From: a virus
Direction: 5' to 3' (one strand)
Length of the DNA stretch: 37,943 bases
IMG/VR virus record: IMGVR_UViG_3300045975_000025
Coordinates: 1 to 37,943 of that record
Part shown: positions 1 to 6,555 of the stretch, one piece after another
How positions within the stretch are numbered: position 1 is the first letter of the stretch
How the letters are laid out: every line of letters starts with the position of its first letter
Notes under the pieces: model-generated
The model's input: only the letters and a program-made list of their open reading frames with translations
What the model was told of the DNA's origin: nothing
The model's database searches: none
Position numbers and translations under genes: made by a program

Positions 1-2
1 CG

Positions 3-890
3 ACCGAGACCTCGTGGCGGAAGTCCTACTGGACTCCCACCCCCCATGACGTGCCCGTCCTGGTAACCTACCACACGGCCTATCTGTTCCGGACCCCGAT
101 TCAGCGGCCCACGGTGCTGCGGGACTGGTCCAAGTTTGGGCGGCTGCTCGCGGGGCGGTGGCCTCGGAAGCTCCCGGCGTGGCAGAGCGTGAGCCCTGGG
201 ACCCTGCCCAAGCATGTGGCCTTCGACACGGAGTTTGACCCGCTGAATCGGCTGACCCGATACTCCATGGCGGATGTTCAACTCAACGGTTGGGTGATCG
301 AGGCGGAGGATCATACGCCCACAGCGGTGCTCAATGGGACCCGGATCATCGCCCAGAATGCTCCGGCTGACATCGGCCACTTCACCCGCCTGTTCGCCTT
401 GACCCACGAGGATGTCCAGAAGTACATGGTCATGGACGACATCATGTTGAAGCACGCGGTCTTGTACGCGGGCTACGCGCACGATCTTGATTTCCAGGGG
501 TCCTGGTACTCCGGGCTCAACCGCTGGAAGCACCTGGCATTCTCGGCCCCCAGGGATTATTCGGGGGGCGATGCCATCGGCACCATGGAGGTGGACCTGG
601 CGCTCAACCGGGAGTTCCAAGCCGACCCCCTCAGCTATAAGGTCTACTCCGAGTTCCTCCGCCCCCACGTCTGGACCATCGAGCGGGCCGTGCGGGTCGG
701 CATGGGGACCTACGCCAAGAACGTGGATCGGTTCTTGGACGAGTTGACCACCCAGGCCAAGGAGGCGACGCTCATGGCTGAGGCGGCGGTCGGGTTCCCG
801 ATCAACCTCGGCTCCCCTGGACGCTCGGGCCAGGTCGGGGTAGAGTTGTACGACGTGATGAAGCTCCCAACCAAGAGGGGGACCAAGTGA
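3..890 (+). CDS. UDG-like tail fused to PolA-type 3'-5' exonuclease (5' partial)
   Basis: The reading frame is already open at the left edge, so the gene starts outside the window. The first ~45 residues contain TYHTAYLFRTP and a downstream DW, matching the C-terminal motif (TYHPAxLLR) of family 4/5-type uracil-DNA glycosylases. A DnaQ-like exonuclease domain follows. Counting from the GTG at 51, Exo I is AFDTEFD (D59, E61), Exo II is NAPADIGHF (N103, D107) and Exo III is YSGGDAIGT (Y170, D174), so all five catalytic positions are present. The end (INLGSPGRSGQVGVELYDVMKLP) matches the segment that leads into the thumb of a family-A polymerase, but the frame stops there. UDG-exonuclease-polymerase fusions are known from SPO1-like phages. 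The polymerase half is at 1150-2208 in another frame. The exonuclease call is firm; the UDG call rests on one motif. Confidence 0.85.
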   Translation, partial: TETSWRKSYWTPTPHDVPVLVTYHTAYLFRTPIQRPTVLRDWSKFGRLLAGRWPRKLPAWQSVSPGTLPKHVAFDTEFDPLNRLTRYSMADVQLNGWVIEAEDHTPTAVLNGTRIIAQNAPADIGHFTRLFALTHEDVQKYMVMDDIMLKHAVLYAGYAHDLDFQGSWYSGLNRWKHLAFSAPRDYSGGDAIGTMEVDLALNREFQADPLSYKVYSEFLRPHVWTIERAVRVGMGTYAKNVDRFLDELTTQAKEATLMAEAAVGFPINLGSPGRSGQVGVELYDVMKLPTKRGTK

Positions 891-1147
891 CTCAGCAAGA
901 GCGAATCGTCTTTGACATCACCAACATGCTCGCGGCTCGCATCTTCGACAGCCCCAGCCATGGGCTCGTGCCCCGATTCCGGGAGGTCATGCGGGAGTAC
1001 CTGCTGACCGTGATCCCCGCCGACCGGCCCTTCGTGGCGGAGGAGGTCAAGGTGACCCCACCCCCGGTGGCTGAGGCTGCCAAGCAGTCCGACAAGCCGA
1101 CCGTCGCCAAGCTCCGGCTCAAGTTGGCGGAGGAGCAGGGCTCCTAG
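887..1147 (+). CDS. Small unknown protein between the two polymerase halves
   Basis: This 86-aa ORF begins at a GTG that overlaps the exonuclease stop (GTGA) and ends 2 nt before the TTG of the polymerase-domain gene, so all three are probably translationally coupled. The N-terminal half is predicted helical (MTQQERIVFDITNMLAARIF); the C-terminal half is rich in Pro, Ala, Lys and Glu and looks disordered. I do not recognise a family. It sits exactly where an intact family-A polymerase would have a short loop between exonuclease and thumb. It could be an inserted gene or a linker/accessory subunit that keeps the two halves together. The frame is also open upstream, so fusion by -1 frameshifting is possible but unproven. 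Confidence 0.65.
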   Translation: MTQQERIVFDITNMLAARIFDSPSHGLVPRFREVMREYLLTVIPADRPFVAEEVKVTPPPVAEAAKQSDKPTVAKLRLKLAEEQGS

Positions 1148-1149
1148 TC

Positions 1150-2208
1150 TTGCCCAAGTCCAAGGCAGCGGGGGTGTCCGAGGAGGAGATGTACGCCCTG
1201 ATCGAGAAGGGCTACGATCTCCCTCTCGTCCGCGCCCGGTTGCGGTACGCGGAAGCCCAGCAGTTGATGTCGCACTACCTGGAGAAGCTCAAGAAGCCGC
1301 GCATCTACCCGCAGATGCTCCCCACTCAGGTCTCGGGCCGCTGGTCCACCACGGACCCTCCGGTCGCCAACCTCGCCAAGAAGTACAAGGCGGGCGAGGG
1401 CGCGGTGATCATTCCCAACCGGGGGGAGAAGTGGCTGCTCTTTGACCTGGACGCCATCGAGGCCAAGATTCTCTCGGCGTTTTCCAGGGACGAGGAAGAC
1501 CTCGAAGCCTTCGCCAAGGACTACGATCTCCACACGCTGACCGCCATGAAGGCCCTCAACCTCCCGCTGCCCCCCACAAAGACCAAGGCCCTCAGCACCG
1601 CTGAGGATTGCGCGGCGTGGCGGGCCCAGGTGGCCTGGGCGGGACCCAAGGACCAGCGCAGGGACCTGTTCAAGACGGTCAGGTATAGCCTCCAGTACTC
1701 CTTCGCCAAGAATTTCCTGGACTCCTACAAGGGGGTCCTCCAGGCGAAGATCGAGTTCGACGACGCTACGGGGAAGCCCGTGTTCAGCCGGGACCAGTTG
1801 ATGGTCGCGGGCAAGGCGTTCATCTTCTCCAAGCGGTTTACCTGGGGGGTCTGGAAGCCCCGGACCTGGGCGGAGTGCATCGCCACGGGGCGGAGTCGGA
1901 CGGTCCTCGGGAGGCTGAGGCACCTATTCGGGGATGCCGAGAACAAGGCCAAGGAGGGGTTGAATCACCGGGTCCAGGGGACGGTTTCCGACATGATGAA
2001 CATCATGTTGCGGGACATCCTGGCTGCGTACCCCTCAGCCACGCTCAAGTGGAACGAGCACGACGGGGCAACCATTGGGTTCCCCCGCAACGTAGACCCC
2101 CTCAGCACCATCCAACCTATGATCGACCGGACGTGGGACATCGAGGGGGTGTCCATCCGGTCCACCTTCACACATGGGTGGGCGTACCACCCGGAGGAAC
2201 AGGCATGA
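1150..2208 (+). CDS. Family-A DNA polymerase, polymerase (thumb-palm-fingers) domain
   Basis: Catalyses template-directed DNA synthesis for phage replication. The 352-aa product starts inside the thumb and carries all three polymerase motifs: the TGRWSTTDPPVANL equivalent of TGRLSSxxPNLQN near residue 62; motif A LLFDLDAIEAKILSAF (D99, E104) followed by YDLHT; motif B RRDLFKTVRYSLQYS on the O-helix; QGTVSDMMN; and motif C NEHDGATIG. The residue matching E. coli PolI F762 is Tyr, as in T7 polymerase. Motif C reads HDG rather than HDE. The exonuclease is encoded separately upstream. The start is TTG with GGAGGAG at 1129-1135, a rather long spacing; a GTG at 1174 is an alternative. The stop overlaps the next ATG. 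Confidence 0.92.
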   Translation: MPKSKAAGVSEEEMYALIEKGYDLPLVRARLRYAEAQQLMSHYLEKLKKPRIYPQMLPTQVSGRWSTTDPPVANLAKKYKAGEGAVIIPNRGEKWLLFDLDAIEAKILSAFSRDEEDLEAFAKDYDLHTLTAMKALNLPLPPTKTKALSTAEDCAAWRAQVAWAGPKDQRRDLFKTVRYSLQYSFAKNFLDSYKGVLQAKIEFDDATGKPVFSRDQLMVAGKAFIFSKRFTWGVWKPRTWAECIATGRSRTVLGRLRHLFGDAENKAKEGLNHRVQGTVSDMMNIMLRDILAAYPSATLKWNEHDGATIGFPRNVDPLSTIQPMIDRTWDIEGVSIRSTFTHGWAYHPEEQA

Positions 2209-2723
2209 ATGTCTACGAATTGACGGTGTTGGCCTTCGGCTTCGCGGCCACGGTCCTCTCGCTCTGGGCCCTGATCGTCAGCTACGCGGCCCGAGCCATC
2301 GAGCCCGAGAATGGGGTGATCACGGTCGAGCGCCAGCTTACGGAGCAGCGGCTCCAGAAGGCCGAGCGCGAATTGTTCCGCCAGGGCCAGTACCCCGATC
2401 TGGGCCTTCGCGCCTGGTGCCGGGAGTGGCGGAGCAAGCTCCGGTCGCAGGTGTCTGGTCTGGAGTCGCGGGTGTACCGGCTGGAGCATCCGGTCGATGC
2501 TCCCACGCCCCCGTTCACCGCGGAGCCCCCGGCGCTCACCGCTCGTCCCCTGATCGGCTACGAGGATTGGGACAACCGGGACGCCCGCATCAACGCCCTG
2601 GAAGCTCGCTACCAGCGGCTCCTGGACCATCTCAAGCTGGCCGAGCAGGAGAAGCTGATCCCGGTGGTGGCTGAGCCCCAGTACGCTGCGGTCACGGTCC
2701 TGGCCAAGAAGCGCCGTGGCTAA
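2205..2723 (+). CDS. Membrane-anchored coiled-coil protein
   Basis: The ATG overlaps the polymerase stop (ATGA) with GGAGGA just upstream, which sets the start. The 172-aa product has a hydrophobic segment at about residues 4-27 (ELTVLAFGFAATVLSLWALI and on), then a long charged helical region with heptad character (VERQLTEQRLQKAERELFRQ), a Pro-rich patch (PVDAPTPPFTAEPPALTARP) and a second helical stretch (ARINALEARYQRLLDHLKLA). It should sit in the inner membrane with its C-terminus in the cytoplasm. Its location inside the replication operon suggests a membrane tether or scaffold, but that is inference. No family recognised. Confidence 0.75.
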   Translation: MNVYELTVLAFGFAATVLSLWALIVSYAARAIEPENGVITVERQLTEQRLQKAERELFRQGQYPDLGLRAWCREWRSKLRSQVSGLESRVYRLEHPVDAPTPPFTAEPPALTARPLIGYEDWDNRDARINALEARYQRLLDHLKLAEQEKLIPVVAEPQYAAVTVLAKKRRG

Positions 2724-2979
2724 AGCGCCGAAGCTGCTCACCCTGGTGGTGTTGCCCCCGGCTGACGAATGGCCGGAGGTAGCCAAGCTGGCAGCCCAGG
2801 GCCACAGGATTCTCAGTCTGGCTGAGGCGGAGTCCATTCCGCTCACCGAGATCGACGGATTCCTGGGCCCCCTCTGCTGGCGCTTGGGTGAGCAGCATCG
2901 GAAGTACCTCCCGGTAGCGGTCCAAGCGCTCCGGAGAATCAAGTACCCGCCCAAGAAGGGCGAGGCTGAGGTAGACTAG
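2716..2979 (+). CDS. Small unknown protein
   Basis: This 87-aa product starts at GTG and overlaps the end of the preceding gene by 8 nt. It opens with a beta-type segment (KLLTLVVLPPADEWPEVAKL), has helical middle and end parts, and finishes with a basic then acidic tail (RRIKYPPKKGEAEVD). No motif is recognised. Tight packing between the coiled-coil protein and the phosphoesterase supports it being a real gene of the replication operon. Confidence 0.6.
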   Translation: MAKAPKLLTLVVLPPADEWPEVAKLAAQGHRILSLAEAESIPLTEIDGFLGPLCWRLGEQHRKYLPVAVQALRRIKYPPKKGEAEVD

Positions 2980-2983
2980 AGCC

Positions 2984-3823
2984 ATGATCAAGACCTCTTT
3001 CGAGATTCCCCTAGCTGACGATCAAGACCTCCTGCTCATTCCCATCGGTGATGTCCACTACGACACGGACGAGTGCGACCGCGAGCGGGTCCATCGGCTG
3101 GTCGAGTGGGTCCTCAAGCAGGAGCAGAAGGGGCACCTGGTCCGGATGCTCGGCATCGGGGATTACCTGGACCTGGCGAGCCCCTCCAACCGCAAGCGGA
3201 TCATGGACATGTACGACACCACCCAGAAGTCCATTGATTCCATCGCGCTGATCGAGCTACAGCGGTTCGTCGAGGTCTTCTGGCCGATCCGGCATTGTTT
3301 CCTGGGGCTCCTGACCGGCCACCACACGCACGTCTTCACGAGTAGCAAGGCGGGCAAGGACTGGGCCGGGAAGACCTCGGATCAATGGCTTGCCCACGCC
3401 CTGGGCTGCAAGTCGTTCAGCGACAGCGACCGGATGGCGGTCCTGCTCGCCCGGATGAATTTCCCCCATGGAACCTATCTCGATGTCCTCGCGCTCCACG
3501 GTGGCGGAGGGGCTCAGACCCCTGGTGGCCGTGTGATGAAGCGCATCAAGTACGCCGAGATCGCCCCGACCGCGCACCTGGTCATCTCCGGCCACGACAA
3601 CGCCAAGATGGCGTATCCTCGGTCGGGTTTGGACTACGATCACGGGTCGATCAAGCGCTACGTCATTGGCTCGGGGTCCTTCCAGCGGGGTTACTTGGAG
3701 GGCCAGACCGGCTACGCCGAGGAGTGGGGGCTGGTGCCCGCCGACCTGGGCGTGGTTGTGGTCAAGATCAACGAGGAGCTTCGCAACGGGAAGTGGCGCA
3801 TCGACTACCATGCGTCGGTGTAG
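2984..3823 (+). CDS. Calcineurin-like metallophosphoesterase
   Basis: The 279-aa product carries the ordered metal-binding blocks of the calcineurin-like superfamily: GDVHYD (D23, H25), GIGDYLD (D60), TGHHTHV (position of the usual GNH[ED]; the Asn is His here), LHGGGG (H172) and SGHDN (the usual GHxH with the last His as Asp). Such enzymes hydrolyse phosphodiesters or phosphomonoesters; phage members near replication genes may act on nucleic acid ends or nucleotides. The changes in blocks 3 and 5 match a divergent phage subgroup rather than a dead enzyme, but substrate and activity are unknown. The start is ATG with a weak ribosome site (TAGAG). The 3' end overlaps the next gene by 14 nt. 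Confidence 0.85.
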   Translation: MIKTSFEIPLADDQDLLLIPIGDVHYDTDECDRERVHRLVEWVLKQEQKGHLVRMLGIGDYLDLASPSNRKRIMDMYDTTQKSIDSIALIELQRFVEVFWPIRHCFLGLLTGHHTHVFTSSKAGKDWAGKTSDQWLAHALGCKSFSDSDRMAVLLARMNFPHGTYLDVLALHGGGGAQTPGGRVMKRIKYAEIAPTAHLVISGHDNAKMAYPRSGLDYDHGSIKRYVIGSGSFQRGYLEGQTGYAEEWGLVPADLGVVVVKINEELRNGKWRIDYHASV

Positions 3824-4178
3824 GTGGTGCGGGGGGACCCTGGACCACTACTACAAGTGCCGGTTCTGCGGGAACCTGGGGCAGGCGATTCGCATGATGT
3901 CCCGGTACTGGTTCAACCGGATGATCCTGGGGATGGGAGCGACAGCGGCCTACGGGGTCCCAGTGGCGCAACGCCGAGCCTGCCACAACGCCAGCCAGAG
4001 GAAGTACTACCGCAAGCTCCTGGCCAAGGGGCTCACCCCACGGCAAGCCAAGGGGATCAACCCCGAGCGCCATCGAGCCTGGCAGCGGGCGTATGAAGCC
4101 AAGTGGGGTGGGCGGCTGGGACTCGGCACCCAAGCGTGGATCAACCGAGAGATTGCAAGGGGGGTAAGTATCCAATGA
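3810..4178 (+). CDS. Zinc-ribbon protein with basic C-terminus
   Basis: The 122-aa product begins with a compact zinc ribbon, CRWC-x9-CRFC (C4, C7, C17, C20). The rest is rich in Arg, Lys and Tyr (ASQRKYYRKLLAKGLTPRQA), consistent with a small nucleic-acid-binding protein. I chose the ATG at 3810, which overlaps the phosphoesterase end, because it puts the zinc ribbon at the N-terminus; the frame is open further upstream but only inside the phosphoesterase. It could bind DNA or RNA in the replication complex; no specific family is recognised. Confidence 0.75.
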   Translation: MRRCRWCGGTLDHYYKCRFCGNLGQAIRMMSRYWFNRMILGMGATAAYGVPVAQRRACHNASQRKYYRKLLAKGLTPRQAKGINPERHRAWQRAYEAKWGGRLGLGTQAWINREIARGVSIQ

Positions 4179-4351
4179 TGGCTACGGCACCACCGAGTAA
4201 GAGAGCACTGTCGCCGATTGAGACCCGTCTGCTCTACAACCTGCTGTCCCGGCTCCTGAACGAGATGCCCCTGACGGCGGCGGCCTTCGTCCCGCTGACT
4301 GAGACCCGGAAACACGTCGCGGTGATGGTCGCGGATGACGAGGTACGCTAG
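4175..4351 (+). CDS. Small unknown protein (58 aa)
   Basis: The start ATG overlaps the zinc-ribbon stop (ATGA), with a G-rich AAGGGGGG ribosome site a few bases upstream. A second ATG lies immediately after in frame. The product is a short helical protein (SPIETRLLYNLLSRLLNEMP is its core) with an acidic end. No family recognised. Support comes from ribosome site, overlap and tight packing. Confidence 0.55.
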   Translation: MMATAPPSKRALSPIETRLLYNLLSRLLNEMPLTAAAFVPLTETRKHVAVMVADDEVR

Positions 4352-4352
4352 G

Positions 4353-4685
4353 GTGAGCGAGCATAAGCTCTCCAAGAAGCCTGCCGTTCCCCAGTGGCGG
4401 AGTCTCCCAGATGTCCGCCGCAACGTCTACGACGCCCTGGCCCAGCTTCACGAGGTTTCCAAGCAGGTGGTCAAGGACTGCCCCAAGGATTTCGACGAGT
4501 TTGTCCAGTTTGCTCTCGTCAAGGGCATCCAGACCATCGACTCCTGGCTCAGCCAGAAGCTCGACACGCTGATCGCCGAGGAGAAGGCCAAATCTCCCAC
4601 CATCGAGATCGTCCAGCCGGGCGAGTTGAAGGCCGCGCTCCAAGAGGGCGACCTGGGCGAGATCATCAAGAGGCTCAAAGCATGA
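4353..4685 (+). CDS. Small helical unknown protein
   Basis: The product is about 110 aa and strongly helical: DVRRNVYDALAQLHEVSKQV, then a second region ending KSPTIEIVQPGELKAALQEG. I prefer the GTG at 4353, since GAGG at 4340-4343 lies 9 nt upstream; an in-frame ATG at 4335 would add six residues but has no clear ribosome site. The stop overlaps the ATG of the kinase gene (ATGA). Function unknown. Confidence 0.6.
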   Translation: MSEHKLSKKPAVPQWRSLPDVRRNVYDALAQLHEVSKQVVKDCPKDFDEFVQFALVKGIQTIDSWLSQKLDTLIAEEKAKSPTIEIVQPGELKAALQEGDLGEIIKRLKA

Positions 4686-5284
4686 GGATCATTGGGATCG
4701 CGGGCCGCATCGGGTCGGGCAAGGACATCATCGCGGACTATCTGGTCAAGCACCACGGGTTCGAGATTCTCCGCTTCTCTGGGCTCCTCAAGGACGAGGT
4801 GATCGCCCGGCTGCCCCGGACTCTGCTACAGATCGCGCACGCCAACGGAATCTTCTGCAAGCAGACCGAGACCCCGGCTGAGTTTCTCCACCGGCTGGTC
4901 TACGAGATCAAGCCGCCTGGCGTCCGGGAGCTTCTCCAGGAGTACGGCACCGAGGTCCGCCGCCAGGATGACCCGGCCTACTGGGTCAAGGAGTGGCTGA
5001 GGAAGGTCGAGAAGCTCACCATGCTCGACCCCAAGATGCCGCTGGTGTGCCCGGACACCCGATTCCCCAACGAGGCGCGGGCCATCAAGAACACCGGGGG
5101 CCTGGTGATCCGGGTCAACCGGCCTTCCCAGGGCCCCATGGCTCCTGACGCCCACGAGTCCGAGACCGCGCTCCTGGACTACCCCTACGACGCGGTGTTC
5201 ACCAATCCGGACATCCCCTTGTGGAAGGAAAACCTGGAGCGGAACGTGGCGGAGTGGGTCCTCAAGTGGTTCCACGTCCGGTGA
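4682..5284 (+). CDS. Deoxynucleoside monophosphate kinase (P-loop)
   Basis: The 200-aa product opens with a Walker A loop, GIAGRIGSGKD (K14), followed by helices, and contains PDTRFPNEARAIKN and VNRP-type segments characteristic of phage dNMP kinases of the T4 gp1/dephospho-CoA-kinase-like group. It would phosphorylate dNMPs, feeding dNTPs to the polymerase encoded upstream; it acts in the cytoplasm. The ATG at 4682 overlaps the previous stop and starts directly before the P-loop. It is the last gene before a 114-nt gap and ends the replication-type cluster apart from one small ORF. Confidence is high for a P-loop nucleotide kinase, moderate for the exact substrate. Confidence 0.82.
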   Translation: MRIIGIAGRIGSGKDIIADYLVKHHGFEILRFSGLLKDEVIARLPRTLLQIAHANGIFCKQTETPAEFLHRLVYEIKPPGVRELLQEYGTEVRRQDDPAYWVKEWLRKVEKLTMLDPKMPLVCPDTRFPNEARAIKNTGGLVIRVNRPSQGPMAPDAHESETALLDYPYDAVFTNPDIPLWKENLERNVAEWVLKWFHVR

Positions 5285-5398
5285 TGGTGGTCCCGAGCGA
5301 CCCCAAAGCTGCTGGCTGAGATTTCCGTCCGACTACAGGCGGGACACTCGTGCTCGATCTCGTCGATCATGGGGTGGCCCTCCAGAGGACTCTATTAT

Positions 5399-5602
5399 AT
5401 GCCGCCCTCTGACAACGAAGCCCTGATGATCTTCATGGCCAAGATCGCCAACAAGATCAACAGGTTACTTCACAAGGACCTCGGGAAGGTCACCGACGAT
5501 GAATTCAAGATTCACGCGATGGGGGTCACCATCTGCCTGATGGTTCAGTCGGAGCTATCGCTCCAGGGGGAAGATACGGTCTTCGTGGAGTCGAATAACT
5601 AA
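5399..5602 (+). CDS. Small unknown protein (67 aa)
   Basis: The ATG at 5399 has AGAGGA at 5384-5389, nine bases upstream, and is preferred over an in-frame ATG at 5369 that lacks a ribosome site. The product is mostly helical (ALMIFMAKIANKINRLLHKD). It ends one base before the stop of the convergent lysis genes. The 114 nt before it (5285-5398) contain no other feature I can see. No family recognised. Confidence 0.55.
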   Translation: MPPSDNEALMIFMAKIANKINRLLHKDLGKVTDDEFKIHAMGVTICLMVQSELSLQGEDTVFVESNN

Positions 5603-5603
5603 G

Positions 5604-5918
5604 TTAGTCCCGCACCGTGGCTGAGGCCCGCAGCTTCGTCTGGCAGGCTTCCTCGGTGCCCCCCAGGGCCAGGCAGGCGCTCTTGGCGTAGATCACCATG
5701 GCCTGCCAGTCGGCCTCCAGGACCACCACGCAGGGGACCTCCACGATGTCCCCGCGCTTGCACATGCCCTTAAGCGGGGCCTCCGTCAGCACGGGAAGGG
5801 TCCGGAGGAACGGGTCGGAAGTCTCCGAGACCACCGGCCCCGTCGCGCACCCGAACAGCAGCAGCAGCACCGGGATCGCGGCCAGCACTCGCAGCAAAAG
5901 CAAGAGCGGCGGACTCAA
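5604..5918 (-). CDS. Putative outer-membrane spanin lipoprotein (Rz1-like)
   Basis: This frame encodes a hydrophobic leader followed by a lipobox, PVLLLLFGCATG, typical of a signal-peptidase-II lipoprotein. The mature part has four further cysteines (MCKRG, VPCVV, SACLA, EEACQ). It lies mostly within, and in a different frame from, the preceding gene, which is the classic arrangement of Rz/Rz1 spanin pairs. As an o-spanin it would sit in the outer membrane and act in the last step of lysis. The start is uncertain: TTG at 5918 gives a 23-residue leader; a GTG at 5888 is also possible. It is longer than most Rz1 proteins and not Pro-rich, so a generic phage lipoprotein is the alternative. Confidence 0.6.
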   Translation of the reverse strand: MSPPLLLLLRVLAAIPVLLLLFGCATGPVVSETSDPFLRTLPVLTEAPLKGMCKRGDIVEVPCVVVLEADWQAMVIYAKSACLALGGTEEACQTKLRASATVRD

Positions 5919-6060
5919 GCTGGAGGCTCTCGATGAGGAGGCGCTGGCGCTCGCCCCGCTTGATCTCTGAGCGGACAAGCCACTCCTTGATGACTCCCAG
6001 GGCGAATTGGACCGCCGCTTCGCCCAGGTACTTGAGCGCCAGCCCAGCAAGGAGTTGCAC
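5770..6060 (-). CDS. Putative inner spanin-like / lysis-associated protein
   Basis: The 96-aa product starts at GTG immediately after the holin-candidate stop (TAGGTG), so it is probably translated by coupling. The N-terminus is amphipathic to hydrophobic (VQFALGVIKEWLVRSE), followed by a charged helix (IKRGERQRLLIESLQLESAA). The C-terminal 40 residues are low-complexity Gly/Ala/Pro/Asp and overlap the lipoprotein gene in another frame, so they may not be under strong selection. Position between holin candidate and lipoprotein suggests an Rz-like i-spanin, but a clear transmembrane segment is lacking. Confidence 0.5.
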   Translation of the reverse strand: MQLLAGLALKYLGEAAVQFALGVIKEWLVRSEIKRGERQRLLIESLQLESAALAFAASAGRDPGAAAAVRVRDGAGGLGDFRPVPPDPSRADGGPA

Positions 6061-6225
6061 CTACTTCTTCGGGTTGACGATGTTGGCGAGCGCCGTGACC
6101 ACGGTCACCGCCACGAGCGCCACGGTGGGGTGGCCCGCCAGGTACGCGCTGATCTGCCCCGAGAACTGCTCGATCACGAGCGCCAGCACCGGAATCAGGG
6201 TCGGCCAGAGCATCTTCCAATTCAT
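6061..6225 (-). CDS. Putative holin (54 aa, two TM segments)
   Basis: A short gene with an excellent ribosome site, AGGAGGA at 6234-6240, eight bases before the ATG. The product has two hydrophobic segments, MLWPTLIPVLALVI and TVALVAVTVVTALANIV, joined by a short turn (SGQISAYLAGHP), and ends with a basic tail (NPKK). Small size, two TM helices and position next to spanin-like genes fit a class II holin, which would form membrane lesions at lysis. The next gene begins directly after its stop. Confidence 0.65.
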   Translation of the reverse strand: MNWKMLWPTLIPVLALVIEQFSGQISAYLAGHPTVALVAVTVVTALANIVNPKK

Positions 6226-6250
6226 GGTTTGGTTCCTCCTGGGAAAGAGT

Positions 6251-6547
6251 TTACCGCGTGTGGGCAGGCGCGTAAAGAGGTTGTGGCCCGCCCCAGTAGG
6301 ACGGATCGAAGCAGCGGGTGGGGTCCCGCTTGGCCAGGTCTTGAAGCGCCTGGCAGTTGAGGTAGTCGATCCGGGCGCGCTGGATCGTGTATTCGTGGTG
6401 CTGGGCGAGCGCGCGGGTGACCGGACTCGGAAGCCAGCCCATGAAGGCGGCTGTAATGATGAGGGTCATCAGAAGACACACACCCGCCGCCCCTCCCCGC
6501 TGGAGGAGATTGCTCAACGCATTGAGCAGCGCGGTGGCGGAGTCCAT
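6251..6547 (-). CDS. Single-TM membrane protein of the lysis region
   Basis: The 98-aa product has an amphipathic N-terminus, one TM segment at about residues 19-41 (AGVCLLMTLIITAAFMGWLP), then a charged helix and a Pro/aromatic-rich tail with two cysteines. It lies between the large ejection protein and the holin candidate. It could be an antiholin, an N-terminally anchored i-spanin or a virion membrane protein; the data do not decide. The ATG has AGGG upstream. Confidence 0.6.
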   Translation of the reverse strand: MDSATALLNALSNLLQRGGAAGVCLLMTLIITAAFMGWLPSPVTRALAQHHEYTIQRARIDYLNCQALQDLAKRDPTRCFDPSYWGGPQPLYAPAHTR

Positions 6548-6555
6548 GACGGGCC

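Noticed and set aside
887-1149. Self-splicing intron or intein in the polymerase gene
   Set aside because: No group I core elements, no intein Cys/Ser start or HN end, and the segment is itself an open frame with overlapping starts and stops.
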